In this document: piece after piece, positions 54,801 through 59,905 of the stretch
Position numbering within the stretch: the stretch's first letter is position 1
Layout: every line of letters begins with the position of its first letter
DNA from: Anthonomus grandis grandis
Lineage: Eukaryota > Arthropoda > Insecta > Coleoptera > Curculionidae
NCBI RefSeq assembly: GCF_022605725.1
Contig: NC_065551.1
Coordinates: 26,350,001-26,414,000, forward strand
DNA: 64,000 bases
Direction of reading: 5' to 3'
The notes under the pieces: generated by a model
The model's input: the letters and a program-made list of their open reading frames with translations, nothing else
Told to the model about the DNA's origin: nothing
Database searches by the model: none
Program-made: the position numbers and the translations under genes

Positions 54801-56061
54801 TTTAATTTATTACATTACATTAAATAATTACATATTATTACAAGTCGATTTTTATTTATACCAAAAAGTATTCGAATATTTTGATCTATAATCAACATCC
54901 GTCAGTAAACGTTGCTAAAACTTAAAGCTGTCAATTAATTTTGAATTTTAATTCATATTTAAACGTAATTTTCATCAATTACATGCAATACCAAAACCAA
55001 ATAAATATATTTTTATTTATTACAATTGATTAGCTAATTGGCACTATCGACCACAGTTAATTTAAATAAATTGATACTACAAACATTAATAAACAATAGT
55101 GATAACCATAGACTATAAATACACAATAAAAAGTACCATGTAGATAAGACTTTATTGTCTTGAAGACATTAAACTCGCGGTTAACTACCTTAGATATTAT
55201 AAATTGTTGTTTTTAATGATTCAGTTAAGATCGCATTAAGTGAGACTGCTCAAGTTTGGCAGGTGCAACTAAAAAAAAACATGATTGCTCTTAGTAAGTA
55301 AAAGGTGTACGATGCATTAAGTTTCCTTATTTCATTTTTATTGATAGTTATAAAGGTGTATTTGGTATAAGAGAATATGAGCCTTTTAAGGCGGTCGTAA
55401 TGTGATGTACAATTTTGGTTAATATGCTTTGCACCATTAGTTAAGTTACCAGATTTGGTTCCTTAACGGTCTTCTAAGATTTTATTAACCATTTATGACT
55501 ATTAATCACTAAAAGAATCCATTTTATGCTATAGAATTTTAGTGTAGGGAAGTCTTTAATATTGCCTTAAATTTCGCCAAAAAAGTAGATTCTGTTTCGC
55601 TCTGACGTTGTTGTACCGGAAATAAAAAGTTGATAAAAGACCCATAATAAAAATTTGGTCCAATGGTGTCCGTGCAAATGACTTTGGATTAAGAGACCGT
55701 TAAATTTTAAGGTCTGTTAATGGTCACATAAAAAGAAGTCGGTGCAAGCATCTGCTAATGAGTTTACCCAAGCCCATCGTAATAATCCTTCTATTAAATT
55801 CTTAATTTCTGGATTCTAAAATCTTGATCATACCTGGACGTGTCTCCATAACCAGCGGCGGTGGTGGTTCCCCAAACCGAATTCGTTCCTCTGTGACCGC
55901 CGCCCCCACGGAACCGATCCCGGTTCCGGCCGCCTCTGCAGGTGCCGGAACCGCCCTCGGGGGCAGACGTGGGGGCGGCCACGACGCCGCCGCTCGTGCG
56001 CTCGTAAAACCGGTTCGATGCGCCGCCCGTCGGGTCTGGAAAACCGTGCTCGTCGGACGAC
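15738..56061 (-). CDS. spen: Split ends (Spen/SHARP family) transcriptional regulator, 20 coding exons, 5' incomplete
   Basis: Giant nuclear RNA-binding corepressor. Family members link RNA or DNA-bound factors to SMRT/NCoR-type repressors through SPOC and act in Notch, Wnt and EGFR signalling. Exons, in transcript order: 56061-55834, 51866-51696, 51379-50989, 48909-48245, 44844-44535, 44479-44264 (or 44258), 39351-39196, 37783-37359, 37260-37000, 35353-35187, 35125-27225, 27114-26758, 25576-25499, 25158-25040, 24186-24074, 24008-23709, 20980-20805, 19572-19372, 19186-19025, 15866-15738. Every junction is GT-AG and the phases match throughout (1 nt entering at 56061, then 4175 codons including stop). 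Visible domains in window numbering: RRMs near residues 190-262, 290-365 and 370-440; coiled coil about 1160-1325; SPOC about 3995-4174. Drosophila Spen is about 5500 residues and human SHARP 3664. The start codon and family RRM1 are missing from the window. Confidence 0.96.
16322..16340. repeat. ACT trinucleotide microsatellite
   Basis: About six tandem ACT units in the last spen intron. Confidence 0.8.
16530..16995 (+). pseudogene. Degenerate mariner-like transposase fragment
   Basis: The plus-strand frame has RLCNETYPNMNITHGK followed by KRYGSPSMKSFP, resembling the N-terminal HTH region of DUF4817-type transposases. After a large deletion comes WPVISPHLNALDYFLWGYYGK, the block around the third catalytic Asp (here SPHL: the Asp is replaced by His). 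Stops and missing middle make it dead. The remnant appears to end at GGACCCTGTATA (about 16993). Confidence 0.75.
16942..16982. repeat. Perfect 18-bp stem hairpin at transposon-like end
   Basis: AAAAAAATACGTATCTAT pairs perfectly with ATAGATACGTATTTTTTT across a 5-nt loop GGCAG. It lies just inside the CCCTGTA terminus of the adjacent transposase remnant. Confidence 0.85.
17790..18650 (-). pseudogene. Penelope-like retroelement remnant with GIY-YIG endonuclease
   Basis: The reverse strand of about 18480-18600 reads YKIPCCECDGVYIRLTSRYL, then KARISDYK: the GIY-YIG core (VYKIPC..C..VYIG.T.R.L) with the second Gly replaced. Downstream, at 17840-17880, is the motif GACGTTTCGACCTC...ATCCTCAGGA, typical of the terminal repeat of insect Penelope elements. 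The RT domain is not recognisable. Confidence 0.7.
19025..19186 (-). CDS. spen: spen exon: SPOC domain, second part
   Basis: 162 nt (54 codons, phase 0), acceptor TTTATTTTTAG, donor CCA|GTAAGTTT. Encodes CMLLALPCGHDHMDVLKQS, GFITYLQQKQAAGIVNVAA and PGTTHP. This is near-invariant SPOC sequence among insects and vertebrates. Confidence 0.98.
19372..19572 (-). CDS. spen: spen exon: SPOC domain core
   Basis: 201 nt (67 codons, phase 0), acceptor TTTTTTTCTAG, donor CAA|GTAAGTAT. Encodes QYPLMWQGLLALKNDQAAVQ, YYVSGNDDVAKCSL, PPLRIFQRMRLEPMQVEGVA. This is diagnostic SPOC, including the basic RMRLE strand that in family members lies near the surface that contacts SMRT/NCoR. Confidence 0.98.
19573..20804 (-). 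other. spen intron, nothing recognised
   Basis: AT-rich intron sequence. An isolated ACAGGGT at about 19620 resembles a transposon terminus, but no partner was found. Confidence 0.7.
20805..20980 (-). CDS. spen: spen exon: linker and first helix of SPOC
   Basis: 176 nt, acceptor TTTTATTTCAG, donor CTAAAG|GTAAGACT. Encodes RSLPLVGAGLGAAGNLMGAV, KHIGVDAPTAQRGIQAAT, and ends AESLFMLLK, which continues as QYPLMWQGLLALKND in the next exon, the classic SPOC opening. Confidence 0.95.
23012..23052 (-). promoter_or_regulatory. Candidate core promoter: TATA box plus tandem initiators
   Basis: On the minus strand, TATATAAG begins at 23052, and the arthropod initiator TCAGT follows with its A at 23021, exactly 31 bp downstream, repeated at 23014 (TTGTCAGTTGTCAGT). 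The surrounding 150 bp is more GC-rich than the intron. The direction would transcribe the four SPOC-region exons. It could instead belong to a transposon; no flanking repeat was found. Confidence 0.5.
23145..23440 (-). pseudogene. Non-LTR reverse transcriptase C-terminal tail remnant
   Basis: The open minus frame has HHNKYSVRYEDAFLLPSFN, FEKNPFYEGVNLFNQLPAYV and KTNKYI. The RYEDAF..P.....F.K.PFY.GV.LFN.LP pattern matches the region after the thumb in Jockey/CR1-type RTs and resembles the remnant at 3230-3660. No catalytic domain is left. Confidence 0.6.
23709..24008 (-). CDS. spen: spen exon: Pro/His/Arg-rich segment before SPOC
   Basis: 300 nt, acceptor TTCTAACACAG, donor GGAG|GTGAGTTC. 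Encodes SPALGQVYNTLSARHPAYHP, RYFDQQPAEPPPAHRPL, then repeated RP-containing units (IPDRPTA, IPERPMS, TPDRPQI). The exon-intron contrast in GC is sharp. Confidence 0.92.
24074..24186 (-). CDS. spen: spen exon: acidic then Gly/Ala segment
   Basis: 113 nt, acceptor CTTCTCCTAG, donor ACAG|GTAATTAC. Encodes SASLEKSGEEGEEAPVGLAL and SGRGAAVPHHSPHDRTT. The phase fits both neighbours. Confidence 0.88.
24187..25039 (-). other. spen intron, nothing recognised
   Basis: AT-rich intron. A poly(T/G) stretch and common AT-rich motifs only. Confidence 0.7.
25040..25158 (-). CDS. spen: spen exon: Gln-rich segment
   Basis: 119 nt, acceptor TTTTTTTAAG, donor AAAG|GTACGTAA. Encodes GEQISHFSAGPTLPGHYIHP followed by QQHMMYQQFLRQQQQQHFQ. 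Phase 0 in, 2 out. Confidence 0.88.
25261..25404. mobile_element. MITE-like short inverted-repeat element
   Basis: About 144 bp. The left end ATAGGGTGTCTGAAAGTC pairs with the reverse complement of the right end, ACAGGGTGTCCAAAAGTC (16 of 18 match). The interior is AT-rich with no coding. The (A/T)CAGGGTGT terminus resembles Tc1/mariner ends such as those of the element at 10608. It lies between two small spen exons. Confidence 0.75.
25499..25576 (-). CDS. spen: spen small exon (26 codons)
   Basis: Acceptor CTAACGCATCAG, donor CCTAAG|GTGATTTT. Encodes MIADPRAYYKRNSPPPAHQN and ends SPHSPK. Phase 0 at both ends, so skipping would keep the frame. Confidence 0.88.
25577..26757 (-). other. spen intron, nothing recognised
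   Basis: AT-rich intron. The inverted GGGATCG...CGATCCC pair at about 25982 and 26009 forms a small stem. Confidence 0.65.
26758..27114 (-). CDS. spen: spen exon downstream of the giant exon
   Basis: 357 nt, phase 0 in and out, acceptor TTTGTTCTTAG, donor TTG|GTAAGAAT. Encodes HLLQAREQPLGLQMASKQAQ, a Met/Gln-rich stretch, HVSGRIIQVPPQGAAKG and LAGLPVYEASL. GC content is well above the adjacent introns. Confidence 0.92.
27225..35125 (-). CDS. spen: spen giant exon: charged coiled-coil, nuclear-signal-rich and low-complexity body
   Basis: 7901 nt without a stop (2633 codons), acceptor TTTCGTTACAG, donor CAAAAG|GTAAAGTG. In order: a polyproline start; RRNSSS-type sites; a coiled coil of about 160 residues built from repeated EKERLERE/KEKE units (about 34150-34650); Lys/Arg/Ser-rich stretches with HKHKSDKQKSKSKSREKD; a polyhistidine run near 31540; a long acidic/Ser/Pro/Thr region; GRPRG and KLGRPRG AT-hook-like motifs near 28730; and a Val/Ala/Pro-rich tail ending ILLNNQK. 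Spen orthologues have the same large central exon. Several long plus-strand ORFs over this exon are antisense shadows of its biased codons. Confidence 0.97.
35187..35353 (-). CDS. spen: spen exon: Ser/Thr-rich segment
   Basis: 167 nt, acceptor TTTAATTACAG, donor TCAG|GTAAATAA. Encodes RLTTLTTSQSSGSSTPSSN followed by SATTKLTTSIST and TSTMLSPRSS. It is low complexity, so identification rests on splice signals and phase continuity with both neighbours rather than on a conserved motif. Confidence 0.85.
35354..36999 (-). other. spen intron ending in an ATT microsatellite
   Basis: No exon or transposon signal recognised apart from the microsatellite at 36964-36991. Confidence 0.7.
36964..36991. 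repeat. ATT trinucleotide microsatellite next to a spen splice donor
   Basis: About nine ATT/TTA units. It lies 7 nt from the donor GT (36999-36998, minus strand), so the pre-mRNA reads GUAAUUUAAUAAUAAUAAU. Confidence 0.9.
37000..37260 (-). CDS. spen: spen exon: SLDEKYEKWSG conserved helical module
   Basis: 261 nt, acceptor TATTATTGCAG, donor AG|GTAATTTAATAATAATAA. Encodes a probably helical module: SLDEKYEKWSG, NREKFRLRHKLLEIQ, SDIVKSVMAKRSVFDEDLKR, KYEPKDFGMF. The donor runs directly into an ATT microsatellite in the intron (see repeat at 36964). Confidence 0.94.
37359..37783 (-). CDS. spen: spen exon: GSRPGTPLCDE / Pro-Ser-rich segment
   Basis: 425 nt, acceptor TTTATCATAG, donor AA|GTAAGTTT. 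Encodes SRPGTPLCDENPEFPLGEPP, PLPKWAAQVRGTPEF, then a long Pro/Ser region (PPPRPPSLSSNSSDSD) ending SPSLEERIK. SLEERIK joins SLDEKYEKWSG in the next exon, a conserved Spen motif. Confidence 0.93.
37830..38830 (+). pseudogene. piggyBac-type transposase remnant
   Basis: Broken plus-strand frames show GLKAFLGLLIYT, REMPVQNVYMPNKPAKYGLK-like sequence (frameshifted: MYMPNKPAKYGLKIQIK), DNWYSSIQLVDILLLKKSL and LTSVGTLKKNKAENHH. MPNKP.KYG.K and DNW(F/Y)(T/S)S..L...LL.K.LT.VGT...NK are the signature blocks of piggyBac DDD transposases (DDE_Tnp_1_7). Many stops; N- and C-termini eroded. Insertion lies in a spen intron, antisense to it. Confidence 0.8.
39196..39351 (-). CDS. spen: spen exon: VMEVRRLSEATLRHHSRRPS segment
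   Basis: 156 nt, acceptor TTCGCTTAG, donor TAT|GTAAGTC, phase 0 at both ends. It encodes VMEVRRLSEATLRHHSRRPS, then a Cys/His/Lys-rich stretch (CYAPHTVGCKRRKTGG). RRLS and RRPS resemble basic-directed phosphorylation sites (inference). It is flanked by intron sequence carrying a piggyBac remnant on one side. Confidence 0.9.
41030..41400 (+). pseudogene. Penelope-like GIY-YIG endonuclease fragment
   Basis: The plus strand reads YIGQSGRKY, then after a frameshift ARRVQEHMTCYNKFK, then KFAIANHLLSCHYSTLS. YIGQ(S/T)GR....R..EH......K..FA.HL.. is the GIY-YIG domain found at the C-terminus of Penelope-like elements. It has opposite orientation to the 17790 remnant. A motif CGTGTTTCGCCCTTTGTCTTTAAG at about 40867 may be part of its terminal repeat. 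Confidence 0.65.
42240..43270 (-). pseudogene. DDE_3 (IS630/Tc1-like) transposase remnant
   Basis: Minus strand from about 43260: KNKVLKGQAREVIANV, YCGVGRSAITKIKKED (HTH), then FKKCWQSESVFGIAGNISSS and GRYIVVHAGNENGFVEGTSL, then VIMDNAPYRSVLASKVPS (second catalytic Asp in MDNAPYRS), and LRELNPIELAWA (third block, NPIE.AW). The first catalytic region and part of the middle are deleted, and frameshifts and stops occur. Confidence 0.85.
44264..44479 (-). CDS. spen: spen exon with two in-frame donor choices
   Basis: Acceptor ATTACTCTAG. Encodes VRVVQNLVDVPYAPHDIRNL, a bipartite basic stretch (SPKKRLKLDLLD) suited to nuclear import, then GDVIIEANHRDHNRK. Two GT sites 6 nt apart (exon end 44264 or 44258) are both in frame and differ by two residues (VK). 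Which is used cannot be decided from the sequence. Confidence 0.88.
44535..44844 (-). CDS. spen: spen exon: post-RRM linker
   Basis: 310 nt, acceptor TTTATTCCAG, donor GAG|GTTTGTTT. Encodes YDTPTRPRTSSYSSRSS, a Pro/Gly segment, RFIDYDLEYGTVAAIEASVRH and NSPVHLEPLE. Unlike the flanking introns this exon has no stops in frame and joins both neighbours in phase (R|YDTP upstream, LE|VRVV downstream). The donor GTTTGT is weaker than the others. Confidence 0.9.
44845..48244 (-). other. spen intron hosting a copia remnant
   Basis: Contains the copia fragment (45290-46760). The motif CGCCCTTAAGGCGAAACATTTCA near 47500 resembles the terminal repeat of Penelope elements. Otherwise AT-rich. Confidence 0.75.
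45290..46760 (+). pseudogene. Ty1/copia retrotransposon fragment (RT to RNase H)
   Basis: Plus strand: basic linker QRKKRPPRSL; DCDQWRAAMDEEYFALLENK, TWELVKY and CKWVFKVKKNTSAKVVKYKA with ARLVIKSYSQKKGIDYKETY (start of RVT_2); after frameshifts and deletions, VGFTDADWAKNVDDRR (RNase H), EYMALNMAAQEALWLRRL and YHASTKHIDVSHFLKEK (C-terminal end). The Y.DD catalytic box was not found. Antisense to spen, in an intron. Confidence 0.88.
48245..48909 (-). CDS. spen: spen exon: two tandem RRMs (family RRM3 and RRM4)
   Basis: 665 nt, acceptor ATATTGTAG, donor AG|GTAAGCCC. First RRM: RNP2 TLFIGNL with DLRKHFDQFGEI, RNP1-like SSYAFCQYSD. Second RRM: NCVWIDGVAD, then GQGLVFYEHVSQAQLAV as RNP1 and MKLQVDFAS as the last strand. 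The tandem RRM pair followed by CQECFFERL is the most conserved N-terminal part of Spen/SHARP. Base composition is clearly more GC-rich than the introns. Confidence 0.97.
48910..50988 (-). other. spen intron hosting a mariner-like remnant
   Basis: Contains the transposase remnant at 49755-50600; nothing else recognised. Confidence 0.75.
49755..50600 (+). pseudogene. Mariner-like (DUF4817-type) transposase remnant
   Basis: Plus strand: VMNLFRNMYPGLPPISQGTV, SKIENQVRENDHVR, LLSLQENHKISTRHARELKV (HTH), then QQVIGPIFFKQNLNEA, and QIEADMPNRNIWFQQDGTPP (second catalytic Asp in QQDGTPP). The first catalytic region is deleted and stops are frequent. It is a different subfamily from the element at 10608. 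Confidence 0.82.
50989..51379 (-). CDS. spen: spen exon: polyserine tract and RRM (family RRM2 position)
   Basis: 391 nt, acceptor CTCTTTAG, donor GAG|GTAAATAT. It starts with a long Ser tract (SRSRSSSSSS) and a basic RRHQRRYKK, followed by an RRM. RNP2-like LGICVRNLPV and RNP1-like RHAIVCFKKPEDAEKAL are visible, and the domain closes with FFGCKIEV at the exon end. The following exon carries two more RRMs. Confidence 0.93.
51696..51866 (-). CDS. spen: spen exon: Ser/Arg-rich segment
   Basis: Acceptor TTGTTTCAG, donor AG|GTAATCAT. 171 nt, phase 1 in and 2 out. It encodes YNSTERSQSETTGYSS followed by an SR-type stretch (KSRSGSRSPSPNGSTSSRS). RS-rich sequence before the RRMs is typical of Spen proteins. 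Confidence 0.9.
52461..52508. repeat. 24-bp tandem duplication
   Basis: TATGGTTAT(C/G)ATATTCACTTTGAA occurs twice back to back with a single mismatch, followed by a partial third unit (TATGATATTGATTCAA). Confidence 0.9.
53230..53540 (-). pseudogene. Non-LTR retrotransposon endonuclease (EEP) fragment
   Basis: A minus-strand frame reads VEVFLQISKLKTDILCFSEH, then FLKPDEISNIHI, matching the early part of the apurinic-type endonuclease of non-LTR elements (D(I/V)(L/I)C.(S/T)E.W/F). Followed by stops. Confidence 0.6.
53580..54560 (-). pseudogene. Non-LTR retrotransposon RT thumb / RNase H fragment
   Basis: Minus strand: SSKIFHWIYSSIVKPLLTYG (end of the RT, ..YTSIV.P.L.YG), GKLRTGETGHRLYRNVIFFG, REQWQDSNGLLAKQAEHPGI and, continuing, W.DGS in the RNase H-like region. 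Frameshifted. Its polarity means the endonuclease fragment just downstream belongs to another element. Confidence 0.6.
55834..56061 (-). CDS. spen: spen exon: Gly/Ser/Arg-rich N-terminal segment (most 5' exon identified)
   Basis: Acceptor CCCTTACAG before 56061, donor AG|GTATGATC after 55834. It enters with 1 nt of a split codon and leaves with 2. It encodes a GC-rich, low-complexity stretch beginning SSDEHGFPDP and containing GGVVAAPTSAPEGG and RFRGGGGHRG, ending YGDTS. The frame continues exactly into the next exon (R YNSTERS). Because it starts mid-codon, at least one further upstream coding exon must exist. Confidence 0.85.
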
Positions 56062-56669
56062 CTGTAAGGGAAAACAAATAATTTATTACTTTTAGAAAAA
56101 ATAAACAAACAAGTTTTTCTTGAAACTTTCTAGTAAGTAAAAACTTTTAATTGAATAGAGGTAATTTTTTGTTTAATTTTTCCTTGAATAATAAACAATA
56201 TAACATGTCATTTTCGCTATCATTCCATGGAGGAAACCTTATAGGCATTCACTGATTCAATATAATTGTTACAAAGGTCTCTTAAAGAACATTCTTTTAT
56301 AAATCTAGAAATTAGTAGAAGAACCTTATTGGGTATCCAGTGTGTCCAAAAAGTCTGGAAAAATACCTTTTACAGGGTGCGTCCAGAAGACTGGGCAGCT
56401 ACCAACTTTATTATTTTAAAAATATTAATGCATTTTTGGATTCTATGATATATTCTAAACACAAACTAAACTGAAACTGTGAACTGAAAACAAGTTACAG
56501 TTCGAAATTACCCGAATAAAAGGGCAACCATTGGAGAGATTGAGCTCTCATAGCATCTCACATAAAGCCTCCAACGTTTGCCGGTCAAATTTTTTGTGCT
56601 TACATTGCACACCTAGCTTGTAACTGCGCAAGCGACACCTTGAAGCAGCTACAGCTGCCAATGCCTGAG

Positions 56670-56900
56670 ATAACGAAGATAAAGCAACTGCTTTGGTGGT
56701 AGGTTTTCGGGGATCGGCCTTGAAGTTGCTCCAGACAGTACCAGCTTCTCACCAACGAGACTATGAGACATTGGCCATAGCCCTAGTGAGAAGATTTGAC
56801 AACCAACATCGAAGGCAGCTATACCAATCTCAAGTAAAAGACCAAGAAAAAAGTAAAGTTGTGGACAGGAAAAATTGCCTGGAAAAAATTTGTTGACGAT
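56670..56900 (+). pseudogene. gypsy gag fragment
   Basis: DNEDKATALVVGFRGSALKL, LQTVPASHQRDYETLAIALV and RRFDNQHRRQLYQSQVK. This resembles the retrotransposon gag segment of Ty3/gypsy elements (L.G.A...L..LP......Y..L..AL..RF). Confidence 0.75.
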
Positions 56901-57143
56901 TATGTTTTAAATAAAAGTGCCCTGGAAAAATATAAATTATCACCTTAAATGCCTGGAAGTAACCAAACATGATTAAGTTCATTTTGCAAATTATTTTTTA
57001 ACTGATTTGCATTAATTATGTTTTTTTACTCTCCTAAATTGTTGTTGTGGATTCGAAAATCTGCCTGGAATAAATAAGTTGATAAATATTTACCAAATAA
57101 AAGTTGCCTGGAAAAGTATAAATATGCACCTCAAATGAGATGC
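56875..57143. repeat. Diverged direct repeat with GCCTGGAA motif
   Basis: About 56875-56955 and 57060-57143 share TGCCTGGAA...TTGTTGA/AGTTGATAA...AAATAAAAGTTGCC(C)TGGAAAA(A/G)TATAAAT, about 185 bp apart. Further GCCTGGAA or reverse copies are at about 56950, 57186 and 57330. Confidence 0.65.
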
Positions 57144-57419
57144 ATAATGCTCAGTTGAGGCAGTCACACAGTTCACAGTCTCAATTGCCTGGAATTGTAC
57201 AAAAGCATATACATATGATAGTTTTTATAATTCCAGAATATTCTTGGTAATTCCGAGTAGTTAAGGCAATTCCGGCATGTACGTTTAACTGTTGGAATAA
57301 TTTATTAATTAATTTATTTTATTTCTAATTCCAGGCACTTTAAATAGTCAAACAGTTCAGTGTCAATTGTCTGAAATTAAAAAAACATTTACATGTTATA
57401 TTGTCTTTATAGATGGTCG

Positions 57420-58330
57420 ACATTTAAGGCACTATGGGCGTAGTGGGACTCACTAGTCTTCGAGGATGGGTTGTTGACGAGAGCATAGGAGAACCCCAAT
57501 GCAAAAATGATTAAGAAACGGTTAGTGGTCCCAAAGAAGAAAATTAACCAGGTCTTGGATGAGATGCATAGTGGAGCAAGTGGAGCTCATTTGGGAGTAA
57601 ACAAGATTCTTGATAAAATCTAATTACTGTGAAGATGTGAAATCATGGTGCCGAAAATGTCCGACATGTGGAGCTAATCAAGGCCCTAGCACAAGATGCA
57701 GAGGTAGAATGAAGAATTATAATGTAGAGCTGCCATTCGAAAGAATCGCCAACGATATAGCCGGTCCATTTCCCGAGACCAACAAGGGAAATAAGTAAAT
57801 ATTGGTCGCCATGGATTATTTCAATAAAGTCTTTGCTCTTCCTAACCAAGAAACGGAAGTTTTAGTGAACAATATTTTCAGCAGATTTGGGATCCCTCTA
57901 AAGCTGCATTCTGACCAAGGACAGAATTTTGAAACCACGCTGTTTCAGAAACTTTGTGAACTACTTGGGATTCACAAAACATGGAAAACAGCTTTGAATC
58001 ATGGTAGAGAGATTCAACAAGGCAATCGAAGAACATTTTTCGAAGGTGGTGGATGAATATCAAAAGGATTGGGATCTCTACTTGGCAACGTTTTTGCCGG
58101 CCTACAAGTCTGCAGTTCATGATACGACTGGGTTAACACCAGCCCAGGTTTTGTTCGGAAAAGATCCTCGTTTACCGTGTGACTTGGTGTTTGGTACTTT
58201 AAGCAAAGAGGAAGTCACAGTAGAGGATTATGTGGACGATGCAAAAATGAAACTGCACGTTGTTCACGAATTGGTCAGAGAACGATTAAGAATTGCAAGC
58301 ACTCGAATGATACGACCGATATGACCTGAA
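57420..58330 (+). pseudogene. gypsy integrase fragment
   Basis: Plus strand: HSGASGAHLGVNKILDKI and CRKCPTCGANQGP (HHCC zinc-binding domain), PFERIANDIAGPFPE (first catalytic Asp), VAMDYFNKVFALPNQE, SRFGIPLKLHSDQGQNFE (second Asp), then after a frameshift near 57998 VERFNKAIEEHFSKVVDE, DLYLATFLPAYKSAVHDTTG and TPAQVLFGKDPRLPCDLVF. The ERFN block lies in a different frame. Stops at about 57620 and 57797. Confidence 0.88.
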
Positions 58331-59153
58331 AGCAAACTGTTCAGGATTTCAGCAAGATGTTAAAGTATGACTTTGAAACCGTCAAAGAAAGGAAGAGATA
58401 TCACCAAAGCTGATGCCGGCCTGGGAAGATCCATAGACGGTATTAAAGAGGATTAATGATGTCCTCTATAGAGTCCAGTGCAGCCCTAAGGCAAAGATGA
58501 AGGTAGTTTATTTATAGAGGCTTAAGTTATATGTAAGTCAGGCCGATTAAGAGGCAATGTAACAAAGTTGCTTTACTACGGCCCTGTCTTGGACGGATTA
58601 TTCTGATCTAAGTAGTGAATAAAAGTTTAGTGTTTAGTCTTCAAGTATGCTTATTTATTTAACCCACTGGAAATCCATAATAATATGTAAATTTTTTCTA
58701 CTCCTTACAAGCGATTCTTATGCCAATCTTTCAAAAACCTCTGCTTTCTTTGATAATTTCAATCCAAGAGTTTCCGTATTTCATTAAACCTCATAATTTA
58801 TTTTTCATTATGATTCAGGCAAATGGTCAGGTCAGATCATAAAACACTGTTACAGAGGTATCCCTATCATTGGTCAGAAAAAGACGAAATATGCCATGGA
58901 AGATGATGAGCCCCTGAGCATCATTACAAGGTTACATAGCCTTTAAAGTATTTTTTTGCCGTGCGTATAGGGTCTTACTGGATCTATAATGGGTAAATTT
59001 TTTGCGGTTTATATGTTATTCAATAAGAATATAATTATTCCAATACGAGTACCTGTATCATATCAAAACTCATCATTCATGTATCATTGCCGCTTGCAAC
59101 ATCATCTGCACAATTGCCAGTGCATCGAGTAAAACAGTGACAACAAATAAATA

Positions 59154-59336
59154 ATGACGGCGGAAAGCGACACGGTTCGTTCTGTCCGTATTCCGGACGC
59201 CCCTTTGTTCCTCGATGCAAATTTTTCAGAACGGCGTATCCGTATAGAAATTTTACTTCCTACGTGGTTTATGATACGATATCGTTCCGTTTTGTTTGTA
59301 GTAGACCGCCAGAGGCGCCGAGAGAAAGTCTGTTAA
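59154..59336 (+). other. Short ORF in a GC-richer island (60 codons), status unknown
   Basis: ATG in good context (AATAATG) opens MTAESDTVRSVRIPDAPLFL and ends RRREKVC, with in-frame stops just before. The island (about 59100-59345) is noticeably GC-richer than its surroundings and its codons look balanced. There is no recognised family and no obvious splice partners. It could equally be a spen 5' UTR exon or promoter read on the minus strand. Confidence 0.25.
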
Positions 59337-59799
59337 GGGACATAGTCTACTTTCGAAATGATTCACTTGTTTTGAGATAAATGAAATCGACCAATGAGTG
59401 TCTCATGTCTGTTGACCTAAGAGATGAGAGTTGTTAGCACATATTTTACTGTATACCGTGTAAGTGCAGGTTTAATATCTCTTTTAGCCGGGTCGCTAAT
59501 CGGTCGCATATGTTCTGTGGTTTCTTTGAAGAAACTTCACTTACTAAATTATAATGAGAATTAATTTTTTTGATGTAAGGTGTTTGTCTATATTCTTGGT
59601 TGCATAGCACAAATAAAGCTATTTACACATAACTTCTGAGAAAAATTGTACCTTTAAAAGTAGAGCACAAAATTAATACGATGGAGTAATTCATAAACAA
59701 GTATGCCATAATAAATAATATAAGATTAACGACTTCTTACCAATAATGGACTACCTTGTATCAACCAAAAGTAGGTGGTGTCAATATCCCTGACCTCAG

Positions 59800-59905
59800 C
59801 ACGATATTTTTCTACGACACTGCCGAGTCGCTTGAAATAGCCATTTTCGGAGACAATAGAAATAGACCAGCCGTAAACAAAACGCATTTAGAGCAGAGAG
59901 AAACC
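59800..59905 (-). other. Coding-like minus-strand segment, possible exon
   Basis: After an in-frame stop, an ATG opens MRFVYGWSISIVSENGYFKR and the frame continues with LGSVVEKYRAEVRDIDTTYF toward a GTAAGA-type donor at about 59741. Codon use looks protein-like. I could not match it to Spen or any other family, and the phase does not fit the exon at 56061. Confidence 0.25.

Larger units (their letters stand above)
51867..55833 (-). other. spen intron hosting non-LTR remnants
   Basis: 4-kb intron. Contains a 24-bp tandem duplication (52461-52508), an endonuclease remnant (53230-53540) and an RT/RNase H remnant (53580-54560). Confidence 0.75.
56480..58620 (+). mobile_element. Degenerate Ty3/gypsy retrotransposon with internal deletion
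   Basis: A gag-like block (about 56670-56900) is followed by GCCTGGAA repeats and then integrase sequences (57420-58330), all on the plus strand. Protease, RT and RNase H are missing. A possible 3' LTR begins at about 58558 (TGTAACAAAG) after the purine-rich AAGAGGCAA. A 5' LTR was not found. Confidence 0.75.
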
